Shown here: piece by piece, positions 14,967 through 23,331 of the stretch
Layout: every line of letters begins with the position of its first letter
How positions within the stretch are numbered: position 1 is the first letter of the stretch
NCBI RefSeq assembly: GCF_008634025.1
Contig: NZ_PDCM01000001.1
Location: 62,001 to 126,000, forward strand
DNA length: 64,000 bases
From: Streptomyces albofaciens JCM 4342
GTDB lineage: Bacteria; Actinomycetota; Actinomycetes; Streptomycetales; Streptomycetaceae
Direction: 5' to 3'
Notes under the pieces: model-generated
Databases searched by the model: none
Seen by the model: only the letters and a program-made list of their open reading frames with translations
Told to the model about the DNA's origin: nothing
Translations under genes and position numbers: made by a program

Positions 14967-16820
14967 TCACTTGTCGCCCGTGCGTTGGCCCAGGGTTACC
15001 TGGGTGGTGTGCTCCTTGCCGTCGCGCTTGTAGGTGAGGGTCACCTTGTCGCCCGGCTGGTGCTGGTAGATGGTGCTGATCAGGGTGGGGCCGCTGTCGA
15101 TGATGGTGTTGTCGAGCTTGGTGATCGTGTCGCCGGGCTTCAGGCCGGCCTTGTCGGCGGGGCCGTTCGGGGTGACCGAGGCGGAGCCGTCGGCGCCGCC
15201 GTCCCGGGCGATGGTCGCGCCGTCGCCGGTGTCGCGCATCAGGACCTGTGCGCCGATCTGCGGGTAGACCGGCTGGCCCTTCTTGATCAGGTCGTTGGCG
15301 ACCCGCTTGGCCTGGTCGATCGGGATGGCGAAGCCCAGGCCGATGCTGCCGGACTGGCTCTCGCCGCCGAAGCCGCCGCCGCCGTTGCCCGCGGACTGGA
15401 TGGCCGAGTTGATCCCGATGACGCTGCCGGTGGCGTCCATCAGGGGGCCGCCGGAGTTGCCCGGGTTGATGGAGGCGTCCGTCTGGAGGGCGCTCATGTA
15501 CGAGGGGCTCGCGCCGCCGCCGTCGCTGGAGGCCACCGGGCGGTTCTTGGCGCTGATGATGCCGGTGGTGACCGTGCCGGAGAGGCCGAAGGGGGCACCG
15601 ATGGCGATCGTCGCGTCACCCACCTGGACGTTGGCGGACTTGCCCAGCGGGAGCGGGACGAGGTTGGCGTCGGAGGGGTTCTTCAGCTTGATGACGGCGA
15701 CGTCGTAGCCCTGGGCCCGGCCGATGACCTCGGCGTCGTACTTCTTGCCGTTGGAGAACGTGGCGGTCAGCCGGCCGCCCTGGGCGGCGCTCGCGACGAC
15801 GTGGTTGTTGGTGAGGATGTGGCCCTGCTTGTCGTAGACGAAGCCGGTGCCGGTGCCGCCCTCGCCGGTGGCGCCCTGCGCCTCGATCGTCACGACGCTG
15901 GGCAGCGCCTTCTGCGCTATCCCGGAGACGGAGGTGGGCTTGCGGTTGAGCGCCTCGGGGTCGCCGGAGGCGGAGACCGTCGTCGAGGTCGTGTCGCTGC
16001 GGTTGGCGGCCCAGAAGCCGATGCCGCCGCCGATGCCGCCGGCCACCAGGGCGGCGACGAGCACGGCCGCGATCAGGCCGCCGTTACGGCGCTTCTTCGG
16101 CGCGGGCGCGCCCGGCACGCCCCACACGTCGCCCGGACCGCCCGGGCCACCTCCGTAGCCGGGGGGCGTGGGGCCGCCGCCCCAGCCGCCGTCGGAGGCG
16201 CTGTGCGCCGTCGCGTACGCGGGCGGCGGCGCCGGCGCCTGGTAGTGCTGCTGGGGGTGAGCTTGGTCGTGCGCCTGGGGGTGAGCTTGGTCGTGATTCT
16301 GGGAGTCCGTCGGCTTGGTGAACTGCTGCGTACGGTCGGGGGCGCCGCCCGCCGCACCCGCGGGACCGTCCGGGGCGCCCGCACCCGTACCCGAGCCCGT
16401 ACCGGTACCCGAGCCCGTACCGGTACCCGAGCCCGTACCGGTACCCGAGCCCGTACCTGTGCCCGCGTCCGCCTGCCCGGCCGTCGGCGCGAACTCCGGC
16501 GGCGGAGGGGCGGAGGGCGGGGTGGCCGGGGCCGGCGGGGCGGCGGGGGCCTGCGGGGTGGTTGCCCGGTCGCTTCGGTCGCTTTGGCCGGTTCGGTCGC
16601 TTCGGTCTCTCTCGGCGGCGGCCGAGGTGGCGACCGAGGGGGCGTCCGAGGGGGCGGTCGGGTCCGGCGCGCTCGGCGTGTCCTGCGCCCCCGCCGTGTC
16701 CCGCGCACCTGGGCCGTCCGAGGTACGCGCACCGGCCTGGGGTGCGCGGTCCGACGCCTGGGGCGCCGACGGCGGCTGGGCCTCCGGCGGGACGGCGACG
16801 CCCTCGTTCTCGGTGCTCAC
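14967..16820 (-). CDS. HtrA/DegP-like membrane serine protease with PDZ domain
   Basis: This 617-residue protein has a cytosolic N-terminal low-complexity region (about 1-240, with GTGSGTGTGSG and QAHDQAHPQQH repeats), one membrane segment (GGLIAAVLVAALVAGGIGGG), and an extracytoplasmic trypsin-like domain. The catalytic triad is visible as histidine in HILTNNHVVA, aspartate in GYDVAVIKL and serine in NPGNSGGPLMD. The final 100 residues form a PDZ domain (GPADKAGLKPGDTITKLDN). Members degrade or refold misfolded envelope proteins. GAGGAG precedes the GTG at 16820. The N-terminal repeats are encoded by near-identical DNA units (CCCGTACCGGTACCCGAG) that may vary in copy number. Confidence 0.92.
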   Translation of the reverse strand: MSTENEGVAVPPEAQPPSAPQASDRAPQAGARTSDGPGARDTAGAQDTPSAPDPTAPSDAPSVATSAAAERDRSDRTGQSDRSDRATTPQAPAAPPAPATPPSAPPPPEFAPTAGQADAGTGTGSGTGTGSGTGTGSGTGTGSGTGAGAPDGPAGAAGGAPDRTQQFTKPTDSQNHDQAHPQAHDQAHPQQHYQAPAPPPAYATAHSASDGGWGGGPTPPGYGGGPGGPGDVWGVPGAPAPKKRRNGGLIAAVLVAALVAGGIGGGIGFWAANRSDTTSTTVSASGDPEALNRKPTSVSGIAQKALPSVVTIEAQGATGEGGTGTGFVYDKQGHILTNNHVVASAAQGGRLTATFSNGKKYDAEVIGRAQGYDVAVIKLKNPSDANLVPLPLGKSANVQVGDATIAIGAPFGLSGTVTTGIISAKNRPVASSDGGGASPSYMSALQTDASINPGNSGGPLMDATGSVIGINSAIQSAGNGGGGFGGESQSGSIGLGFAIPIDQAKRVANDLIKKGQPVYPQIGAQVLMRDTGDGATIARDGGADGSASVTPNGPADKAGLKPGDTITKLDNTIIDSGPTLISTIYQHQPGDKVTLTYKRDGKEHTTQVTLGQRTGDK

Positions 16821-17108
16821 GGCTCTCTCCTCAGCTTCGCGACGGTGCCGGGCCGCGGCCCGGCCTCTCCTTCAGGATGCGGTTCGGTCTCCAGGATGCG
16901 GCGTGGGCCCCTGGCGTACGGGCGACGGGCAGGCGGTACCGGCGACTGTCCCGGGGGCAAGCCTTTCCCACCACGCGTCAGGGCGCCGTAAGCCGAGGCT
17001 GTGACTGTCTCCCCATCCTTTATCCCGGACATAACGAACGCATCCGATGTTATGCGGATCAGGTAGTGCACAAGGCGCCCCTCTCACGAGCGATGGCACG
17101 ATAACCCG

Positions 17109-17951
17109 GTGACCACCGCGTACCCGTTCCAGGACCGCACCCCGAGTCCCTCCCGCATTTCCGTCGTAGCCCATCGTGGCGCGTCCGAGGACGCGCCGGA
17201 ACACACCCTGGCCGCCTATCGCCGGGCGATCGAGGACGGCGCCGACGCACTGGAGTGCGATGTGCGGCTCACCGCGGACGGCCACCTCGTCTGCGTGCAC
17301 GACCGCCGGGTCAACCGCACCTCCAACGGGCGCGGCGCGGTCTCCGCCCTGGAGCTGGCCGATCTCGCCGCGCTGGACTTCGGCTCCTGGAAGGAGGACG
17401 AGGACGCCGCCGGCGAGGCACCGGACCGCCAGCACGAGGACCCGGAGCGCACGTCCGTCCTCACCTTGGAGCGACTTCTCGAACTCGTCGCCGACGCGGA
17501 CCGCCGGGTCGAGCTGGCCATCGAGACCAAGCACCCGACCCGTTGGGCCGGCCAGGTGGAGGAGCGGCTCGTCGCGCTACTGACGAGATTCGGCCACACC
17601 AAGGCGTCGGCCGACGGCCCGCCCGCGGTCCGCGTCATGAGTTTCTCGGCCCGGTCGCTGCACCGGGTACGGGCGGCGGCCCCCGACATCCCTGGTGTGT
17701 ACCTCATGCAGTTCCTGACGCCGCGCCACCGCGACGGCCGGCTGCCGCCCGGCGTCGGCATCGCCGGGCCGGGCGTCCGCATCCTCCGCGCCCACCCCGA
17801 GTACGTCGCCAAGGCGCACCGCGCGGGCCACCAGGTGCACGTCTGGACCGTGAACGACGAGGCGGACGTAGAGCTGTGTGCACGCCTGGGGGTGGACGCA
17901 ATCATCACCAACCGCCCCAAACAGGTACGAGCCCAACTGGGCCTGGACTAA
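17109..17951 (+). CDS. Glycerophosphodiester phosphodiesterase (GDPD)
   Basis: The 280-residue protein has the GDPD TIM-barrel motifs: VVAHRGASEDAPEHTLAAY with the catalytic His-Arg, DALECDVRLTADGHLVCVHD with the metal-binding Glu-Asp and the second histidine, RRVELAIETKHP and VHVWTVNDEADV. It hydrolyses glycerophosphodiesters to glycerol-3-phosphate and an alcohol. No signal peptide is seen, so it is probably cytosolic. The GTG at 17109 is chosen because the motif begins 24 residues later, which is typical. It is divergent from the HtrA-like gene. Its length is within the usual range. Confidence 0.92.
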   Translation: MTTAYPFQDRTPSPSRISVVAHRGASEDAPEHTLAAYRRAIEDGADALECDVRLTADGHLVCVHDRRVNRTSNGRGAVSALELADLAALDFGSWKEDEDAAGEAPDRQHEDPERTSVLTLERLLELVADADRRVELAIETKHPTRWAGQVEERLVALLTRFGHTKASADGPPAVRVMSFSARSLHRVRAAAPDIPGVYLMQFLTPRHRDGRLPPGVGIAGPGVRILRAHPEYVAKAHRAGHQVHVWTVNDEADVELCARLGVDAIITNRPKQVRAQLGLD

Positions 17952-18091
17952 CGGCCGTCACAGGGAGTGCACCGGCGCATTCGACCCGTATCCGATCGTT
18001 ACGAGTGCGTCACCGCACCGGAGCTGGCCGGTTTCCGGTCCAGGCCATTGGGGCATCCATCCCGTGGCGTGGGGCGAAGGAGGTCTCGGGG

Positions 18092-18916
18092 GTGGCGTTG
18101 ATGGTGGCACAAGAGGTGCCTACGGCGTCGATCATGGCCGTACCCCATGGTCCGTCGGGGGTCGGTTCGGCCAGGCGACGCATGCGAGAGGAACTGCTGG
18201 CAAGCGGCGTTCAGGACACCGTGGTCGATGACGCGGTACTCATTCTTTCCGAACTGTTGAGCAATTCATGTCGGTATGCCCGTCCGATATGCACGCAGGA
18301 GACGGCCGGTTCCGTACGGGGCGCCGCGGCCGACGCGGCGCCGGACGCGATACGGGCGGCGTGGCGCATCGACGCGCACGGCCAGCTGACCATCTCCGTG
18401 ACGGACGGCGGCGGCCCGACCCGGCCACAGCCGTCCACGCCGTCGGTCACCGCCAAGGGCGGCCGCGGGCTCGCCATCATCCGGTCCCTCGCCAAGGAAT
18501 GGGGCGTGGAGGACACGGACGGCGAGGTGACGGTCTGGGCCCTGCTCGCGCTGCACGGCCTGCGCGGCTCGTTCGCTACGCGCGTTGACCTCCCGGCCGA
18601 GTTCTCCGCGGAGCTCTCCACCGAGCTTCCTTCCGAGCTCTCTGCCGAACTCCCTTCCGAACTCTCTTCCGAGTTCCCCGCCGACTTCACCGGCGGGGCA
18701 CGCGGCGGGGCCCGTAGCGGGCGGCCGGCCACGGTTGCCCCGGAGCGGGAGACGGCCGGAGCTCGGGAAGCGGCCGACGCACGGCAAACGGGCGGGGCAC
18801 GGGCAGTGGCTGGAGCACGGAAACCGGGCGGGGCACGGGAATCGGGCGGGGCACGGGAACCGGGCGGCCGGCGGCCGGGACTGGCGCTGGTGAAGTTCGA
18901 CCGGTTGGGCGGTTGA
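18092..18916 (+). CDS. RsbW-like ATP-binding regulator with repetitive C-terminal tail
   Basis: Residues 1 to about 150 form a GHKL ATPase: ARRRMREELLASGVQDTVVDDAVLILSELLSNSCRYA is the N box, ISVTDGGGPTRP the G1 box, and TAKGGRGLAIIRSLAKEWGV the G2 box. This matches the actinobacterial anti-sigma/serine-kinase-like family. The remaining 120 residues are two tandem repeats, an acidic LSTELPSELSAELPSEL-like block and a basic GARESGGAREPGG-like block. Such tails are unusual for the family. GGAGG at 18079-18083 sets the GTG at 18092. It stands alone, 140 bp after the GDPD gene. Confidence 0.82.
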   Translation: MALMVAQEVPTASIMAVPHGPSGVGSARRRMREELLASGVQDTVVDDAVLILSELLSNSCRYARPICTQETAGSVRGAAADAAPDAIRAAWRIDAHGQLTISVTDGGGPTRPQPSTPSVTAKGGRGLAIIRSLAKEWGVEDTDGEVTVWALLALHGLRGSFATRVDLPAEFSAELSTELPSELSAELPSELSSEFPADFTGGARGGARSGRPATVAPERETAGAREAADARQTGGARAVAGARKPGGARESGGAREPGGRRPGLALVKFDRLGG

Positions 18917-19459
18917 GACCGGTCCCACCTCGGAGACCGGGCCGCTGTGGCCCGACCGAGGAGGCCGGAGCCCGGTGGCCCGATCACGGTGGCCCGATCA
19001 CGGTGGTCGGGCCGCGGTGGCCGACCGCCAAGGCCATGGAGCGGGGCGGCCCGGATCAGCTGGGCCGCTCGGCTCCACCCGGTGGCCCGTGGCGCGCGTA
19101 CAGGACCGGCCGCGCAGGGCCGTGCCTCAGGTCCTGCCATAGACCCGGCCGCACAGGGCCGTTCCACAGGCTCGTCCGCCCCCGTCCGTACCGCGTACGC
19201 GCCCCGCAGTCGGCTCGTACGCTGCGCAGCCGTACCGGCACCGGGCGGGGCGGCGACACGGCCGTACGGCGACGGGCGGCCCCGTGGGACCAATTCCGGT
19301 CGCCCGTAGGGGCGCGGGCCGTGGACGGGGCCCTCGGCTGCCCGCGAGGCGGCAGCGCGCCCGAGTCCCCCGGCGCGCGGCGCGGTGCGGAGCCCAGTCG
19401 TCTAGGCTCGCGCCGGAACGCGTCCGTACGCCCAGGATCGACCAGGAGAACGCCTCGCC
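18917..19459 (+). other. Gene-poor 540-bp region with short direct repeats
   Basis: I see no supportable gene. Near 18975-19010 a 13-bp unit, GGTGGCCCGATCA, is repeated in tandem with variants. GACCGGCCGCGCAGGGCCGT and a close copy recur near 19105-19165. The last part should contain the promoter and ribosome site (AGGAGAACG) of the DUF5926 gene at 19460. Confidence 0.5.
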
Positions 19460-20428
19460 ATGGCCAAGAAGCGCCGCCCCCAGACCAAGGCCGCAGCACC
19501 GCAGATCAAGGACGGCGAGGTGCCCGTCGTCGGGGCGCGCGAGCCCTGCCCCTGTGGCTCGGGCCGCCGCTACAAGGCCTGCCACGGCCGGACCGCGGCG
19601 CACGCCGCGACCGAGCTGGTGCAGCGCCCCTTCGAGGGCCTTCAGGGCGAGTGCGACTGGGTGGCGCTGCGCGAACTGGTCCCCGCCGCCACCGTCGAGC
19701 TGACGCTCAAGGACGGGCTGCCGGAGGACGTGCCGTCGGTGACGCTGGCGACCGTCCTGCCCATGGCCTGGCCCGCCCTGCGCCGCGACAACGGCGCCGT
19801 CCTGCTCGGCCTCCAGAACGACACCGCCTCGGGCGACCTCAGCCGCGACCTCGCCGACACGCTGCGGCGCGCGCTGGCCGCCGAGCCGGGCACCCCGGTC
19901 GCCGCCGAGCGCGCCGCAGCGGACGGCCCGCGCCTCCAGGACCTGCTGGACCCGGCCGCCCCGTTCGAGCCGCAGGTCCACAGCGGCTTCGAGTTCTGGG
20001 TGGAGGACGCCGAGAACGCCACGGGCGAGGTCGCCGCCTCTCTGGAGCGCGCGAACGCCGCGGTCATCCCGACCGAGCGGCTGGCCGGCCTGGAGGGCGC
20101 CTACTGGTGCGAGACGCCCGAGAAGAACCACCTGCGCTGGGTGATGGCCCACCCGGAGGAGAAGCTGCTGGACGCGCTGGCCCGGCTGCACGCCGCCGGC
20201 ACCTCCTCGCTCGGCGAAGGCACCCGTCTGGTCGGGTCGTTCCGGGCGCACGGCCTGGTCGTACCGGTCTGGGACCTGCCGTCCGGAATGAGCGCCGACG
20301 ACGTGGCCAAGCCCGCCGCCGCCTTCGCGGAGCGGCTCGCCACGGCGCTCACCTCCGACGCGCCGCTGACGCCGGAGGAGCGCCGCGCCCGCGGCGGGCT
20401 CACCAACCGTCAGGTGACGCTGAGCTGA
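19460..20428 (+). CDS. DUF5926 protein with SEC-C zinc motif
   Basis: The 322-residue protein starts MAKKRRPQTKAAAPQIKDGE, followed by GAREPCPCGSGRRYKACHG, a SEC-C type zinc-binding motif (C-x-C-x8-C-H). The rest is a conserved actinobacterial domain of unknown role with FEFWVEDAENATGEV, YWCETPEKNHLRWVM and VPVWDLPSGMSADD. SEC-C motifs bind zinc and often contact ribosomes or SecB. The basic N terminus would favour nucleic acid or ribosome contact, but this is inference. AGGAGAACG lies before the ATG. It has no operon partner here. The length is normal for the family. Confidence 0.88.
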   Translation: MAKKRRPQTKAAAPQIKDGEVPVVGAREPCPCGSGRRYKACHGRTAAHAATELVQRPFEGLQGECDWVALRELVPAATVELTLKDGLPEDVPSVTLATVLPMAWPALRRDNGAVLLGLQNDTASGDLSRDLADTLRRALAAEPGTPVAAERAAADGPRLQDLLDPAAPFEPQVHSGFEFWVEDAENATGEVAASLERANAAVIPTERLAGLEGAYWCETPEKNHLRWVMAHPEEKLLDALARLHAAGTSSLGEGTRLVGSFRAHGLVVPVWDLPSGMSADDVAKPAAAFAERLATALTSDAPLTPEERRARGGLTNRQVTLS

Positions 20429-20465
20429 TCGCGCGGCCGAGGGGTCTGGGGCCGCCGGCCATGGC

Positions 20466-20590
20466 CCGGAGGGCGGTCCCGTGCCCTGAGGGAGCTGCCC
20501 GTGCCCCGAGGGAGCGGTACGGGCCCCGAGGGAGCGGTACGGGCCCCGAAGGCGCGGTGCGGGCCCCGAAGGCGCGGTGCGGCACCCCCG
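20466..20590 (+). repeat. Tandem repeats downstream of the DUF5926 gene
   Basis: Five or six units of about 20 bp follow the pattern GGTACGGGCCCCGAGGGAGC, changing to GGTGCGGGCCCCGAAGGCGC in the later copies. There is no gene in 20429-20935. The array may serve as a transcription end for the plus-strand gene. Confidence 0.6.
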
Positions 20591-20670
20591 AACCGTGACC
20601 GGGAACGTGATTCCGGTCACAACTCGCCGTACCGACCGGTAAATACGCGTCCGGAATTCCACGATCGAAT

Positions 20671-20745
20671 TTGCGAACCGCGGATCTCTTGTTACCGTTC
20701 TAGGAGCCCGGTCGCTGGTGCATCCCCCGTCGCCAGCGACCGGGC
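20671..20745 (+). promoter_or_regulatory. Promoter-like element followed at once by a perfect hairpin
   Basis: TTGCGA (20671-20676) and TACCGT (20693-20698) are 16 bp apart in an AT-richer island. About 8 bp later begins a perfect 13-bp inverted repeat, GCCCGGTCGCTGG (20706-20718) and CCAGCGACCGGGC (20733-20745), with a 14-nt loop. No plus-strand gene follows. The pair could be a short RNA or an abortive transcription unit, or the hairpin could terminate the minus-strand gene ending at 20936. Confidence 0.4.
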
Positions 20746-20935
20746 GCTTCCATGTCCGCGTCCGGAGGACCGGCGGACATCCCCGGGAGCGCCCCCGAGA
20801 GTCATGCGCGGCCTGCGGAAGGCCCGTGGGAGGCGCGCAGAAGCCCCGCATAAGGCCCGCGCTGCGGCCCTGGTCCGCCCAACCCCCGCAGACCTCGCAC
20901 ATCGCCCCGATCCGCCGGGCCCGCTCCCCGTACCG

Positions 20936-21607
20936 TCATTGGTCCGAACCACGCTCGCCCGGCGGCCCGTTGCTGCCGACCCGCAGCAGCTTGCGCTCGC
21001 CCCGCGCGTCGGCGAGCTCCGCCACCGCGGCGTACGGCGCCGCGCCGCCGCCGACCGTCGGCTCGCGCGGGGTTTCGCAGGTCCCGGGCTCATCACCGGC
21101 CGGAATCTCGCAGTAGGCCTGTACGGTCCGGCCGTCCGGCCGCATCAGGGTCAGTACGGCCTGCAGCGGCTCGCCGGACGTGTTGCGGTAGTACGTACGC
21201 GCCCAGGACCGGCCGCCTTCAGCGAGAACACACGTCTGAGCTTCCACTCCTTCGGGTGAAGCCAGTTCCGGCCCGCAGCGGGTGCTCCGGCGCCCGTCGG
21301 CCGTGTGCGCCACGCCGGCGCTCACGGCCGCCCCCGGCCCGGTGTCCGCTCCCGGTCCCGCACCCGCACCCGCACGCGGCGCACTGGACGTACCGGACGT
21401 ACCGGACGGGCTAGACGTACCGGACGGGCCAGACGGGCCGCTGCGTACCGGAGTACGACCGTCCGATTGTGGAGCGGTTGCGGAGCCGTCCGGGGCCGAC
21501 CGTTCAGATTCAGCCGGACCCGCGGTCGCTGCGGCCAGCGGCAGCGCGACGGCGAGCGCCACCGTGCTCGCCAGCGCGATCATGCGGAGGTTCGGCGCAC
21601 GCTCCAT
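20936..21607 (-). CDS. Hypothetical secreted protein, 223 aa
   Basis: A signal peptide is evident at residues 1 to about 30 (NLRMIALASTVALAVALPLAAATAG). A Ser/Gly/Pro-rich linker with SGPSGTSSPSGTSGTSS repeats follows. The C-terminal domain of about 110 residues has four cysteines (STRCGPE, EAQTCVLAEG, QAYCEIP and GTCETP) that could form two disulfides, with YYRNTSGEPLQAVLTLMRPDG between them. I do not recognise a named family. The ATG at 21607 is preferred over the GTG at 21616 because AGGTGG lies at the right distance. It may be an exported ligand-binding or inhibitor-like domain, but no function is claimed. Confidence 0.72.
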   Translation of the reverse strand: MERAPNLRMIALASTVALAVALPLAAATAGPAESERSAPDGSATAPQSDGRTPVRSGPSGPSGTSSPSGTSGTSSAPRAGAGAGPGADTGPGAAVSAGVAHTADGRRSTRCGPELASPEGVEAQTCVLAEGGRSWARTYYRNTSGEPLQAVLTLMRPDGRTVQAYCEIPAGDEPGTCETPREPTVGGGAAPYAAVAELADARGERKLLRVGSNGPPGERGSDQ

Positions 21608-21962
21608 AGGACCCACCTGCGGTTGTCAGGGCGATGGATTGACCGCCGGATTGACGGTTCGCCGAACATATCGGGCCGGAACGGGCGCATATCGGGCTCC
21701 CGCCCTCGAATCCCCATCACCACCGGGCAGCTCACACTCGTACGAGTGAACCGCCCGCGCGTTCTTGCGTCGCCACGAGCGGTTCGGGGTGCGTCATTCC
21801 GGAGGGGCAGCGGGCCGGGACTCCGGAGGGGCAACGGGCCGGGACATCGAGCGGAGGACAACGGGCAGGAGTCAACGAGCAGGAGTCAACGGGCAGAGGT
21901 CAACGGGCAGGAGACAGCAACCGGCGAGCGGCCGCCGCGCACCGGCCGGGAAAGCCAGGCTC

Positions 21963-22685
21963 TCAGTACGCGAGCCGGCTTCCCCCGTCCGGCGCGCTGG
22001 TGCTCGCCGTGACCAGGGCGTCCACGATGGTCTCCACCTGCGGCAGCCAGGGGGCGGCCGGTCCGGTGCCCGGCGAACGTTCCCAGCGGACCTTGCCCAC
22101 GCCGATCTGCGAGGGCGGCAGGACGACGTAACCGCCCTCGCCGTGGAAGCGCAGCGAACTGGGCACCCAGTCCCGGGAGTGCAGCAACTCGCCCAGTTCC
22201 GCGAGGGAGTACGGGGCGACCAGCAGCGACCAGCGGGTGGGGGTGGCGACGACCGGGCCGACCCGGACGCCGAAGTGGTCGAGGGCGGCCAGGGCCCGCG
22301 CGCCGGCGACGGCCGGCAGGCTGAGCGCGCAGGGCGCGCGGCCACCGGTGGCCAGGAGGAGGGGCGCGGTCGGCCGGTTGGTCCACCACCAACGCACCAT
22401 GCGGGCATCGGTGGTGGCCGCGAACAGGCCGGGGTCGAAGGGGTGGGCGCCGGGCACCACGCAATCCGGGTCCGGACAGCTGCACGGGCGCGTCCCGCGC
22501 TCGGCACGGCCGTGCCGTCCGCCGGACGGTTTGCCGCCCGCCTGTTTACCGCCGGTCCGCAGTCCGACGCCTGGGAGTACGGGCCACTGCCACTCGGTGG
22601 CACAGTGGAGTGCCGCACCGAGCAGTGCCGACCTTCCGCCGCGCCGGAGCTGGAGCTTGCGTCGCCTTCCGAGGATCTCGCGCAT
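21963..22685 (-). CDS. Primase-polymerase-like protein, 240 aa
   Basis: The protein begins MREILGRRRKLQLRRG, then has AALHCATEWQWPVLPGVGL, and PDPDCVVPGAHPFDP with a cysteine pair (CSCPDPDC). These resemble the N-terminal lobe of bifunctional DNA primase/polymerase proteins. WWWTNRPTAPLLLATGG and WVPSSLRFHGEGGYVVLPPS fit the later strands. The catalytic Asp-x-Asp seen in the protein at 13478 is not obvious here, so it may be a non-catalytic relative. AAAGGAA lies before the ATG at 22685. An upstream frame to 22727 is possible but has no ribosome site. It is conserved in Streptomyces as a stand-alone gene. Confidence 0.72.
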   Translation of the reverse strand: MREILGRRRKLQLRRGGRSALLGAALHCATEWQWPVLPGVGLRTGGKQAGGKPSGGRHGRAERGTRPCSCPDPDCVVPGAHPFDPGLFAATTDARMVRWWWTNRPTAPLLLATGGRAPCALSLPAVAGARALAALDHFGVRVGPVVATPTRWSLLVAPYSLAELGELLHSRDWVPSSLRFHGEGGYVVLPPSQIGVGKVRWERSPGTGPAAPWLPQVETIVDALVTASTSAPDGGSRLAY

Positions 22686-22719
22686 GAGCGCTCGTTCCTT
22701 TCCGTTAACGCCGAGGGCT

Positions 22720-23307
22720 ATGTCCATCGCACTACATGCCGGTTCATGCCGCTGCGTGGTGTGTCACGGCTCCTGCGAACCCCTGAACGCCACGTGGATC
22801 TGTGGTCACTGCGTGTACGGAGCAGCGCATCACGCCATACGCCGAGCGTGGAACGTGGCGGAGGGTGGCGCGCGCATGGCGCTTGCTTGTCCCGTGGAGC
22901 AGATCCGCCACTTGGGGGTGCGGTGCGGCGCGGTCGTCGAGGTGTTAGACGCCCGTGCCCGTCGGAGAGTTCCGGCGCGGCTCCAACTGACCCCGCACCT
23001 TTCCGAGTACGTACCCGCCATGGTGGTGATGACGCACTGTCGAACGCCGCCAGTCGACCTCAAATTGACGTTCGGGGGGATATTTTCCGGCCAACTTCCC
23101 CGTCTCGTTGACACCACAAACCCCACGGGGACAATGCTGGACATCGTGTCACCGGGGCGTGTACATGTGGAGGCATTGATAGCGGAGCAACATGACATGG
23201 GGGTTTGCGATGCTATTGAGAAATTTGAGCAGTTCGAAACACTACTCAACACGACTCAACAAAGTGCCGCATTCCAACCCACCAAGCGGCCTGACCAGGG
23301 GTTTTGA
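22720..23307 (+). CDS. Possible small protein with zinc-ribbon-like cysteines
   Basis: This open frame of 195 codons is divergent from the primase-like gene and ends 24 bp before the phosphatase gene. It contains CVVCHGSCEPLNATWICGHC, a C-x2-C-x12-C-x2-C arrangement typical of zinc ribbons, and a globular-looking remainder. GC content falls towards the 3' end (many TTT, AAA, CAA and ATA codons), unlike the neighbours. The third-position GC bias is weak and no good ribosome site is seen. It could be a transferred gene or simply promoter-containing non-coding DNA. If it is not coding, this 600-bp region is the upstream region of the phosphatase gene. Confidence 0.3.
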   Translation: MSIALHAGSCRCVVCHGSCEPLNATWICGHCVYGAAHHAIRRAWNVAEGGARMALACPVEQIRHLGVRCGAVVEVLDARARRRVPARLQLTPHLSEYVPAMVVMTHCRTPPVDLKLTFGGIFSGQLPRLVDTTNPTGTMLDIVSPGRVHVEALIAEQHDMGVCDAIEKFEQFETLLNTTQQSAAFQPTKRPDQGF

Positions 23308-23331
23308 GCAGCGCTACGTAAGCCGTCGGCC

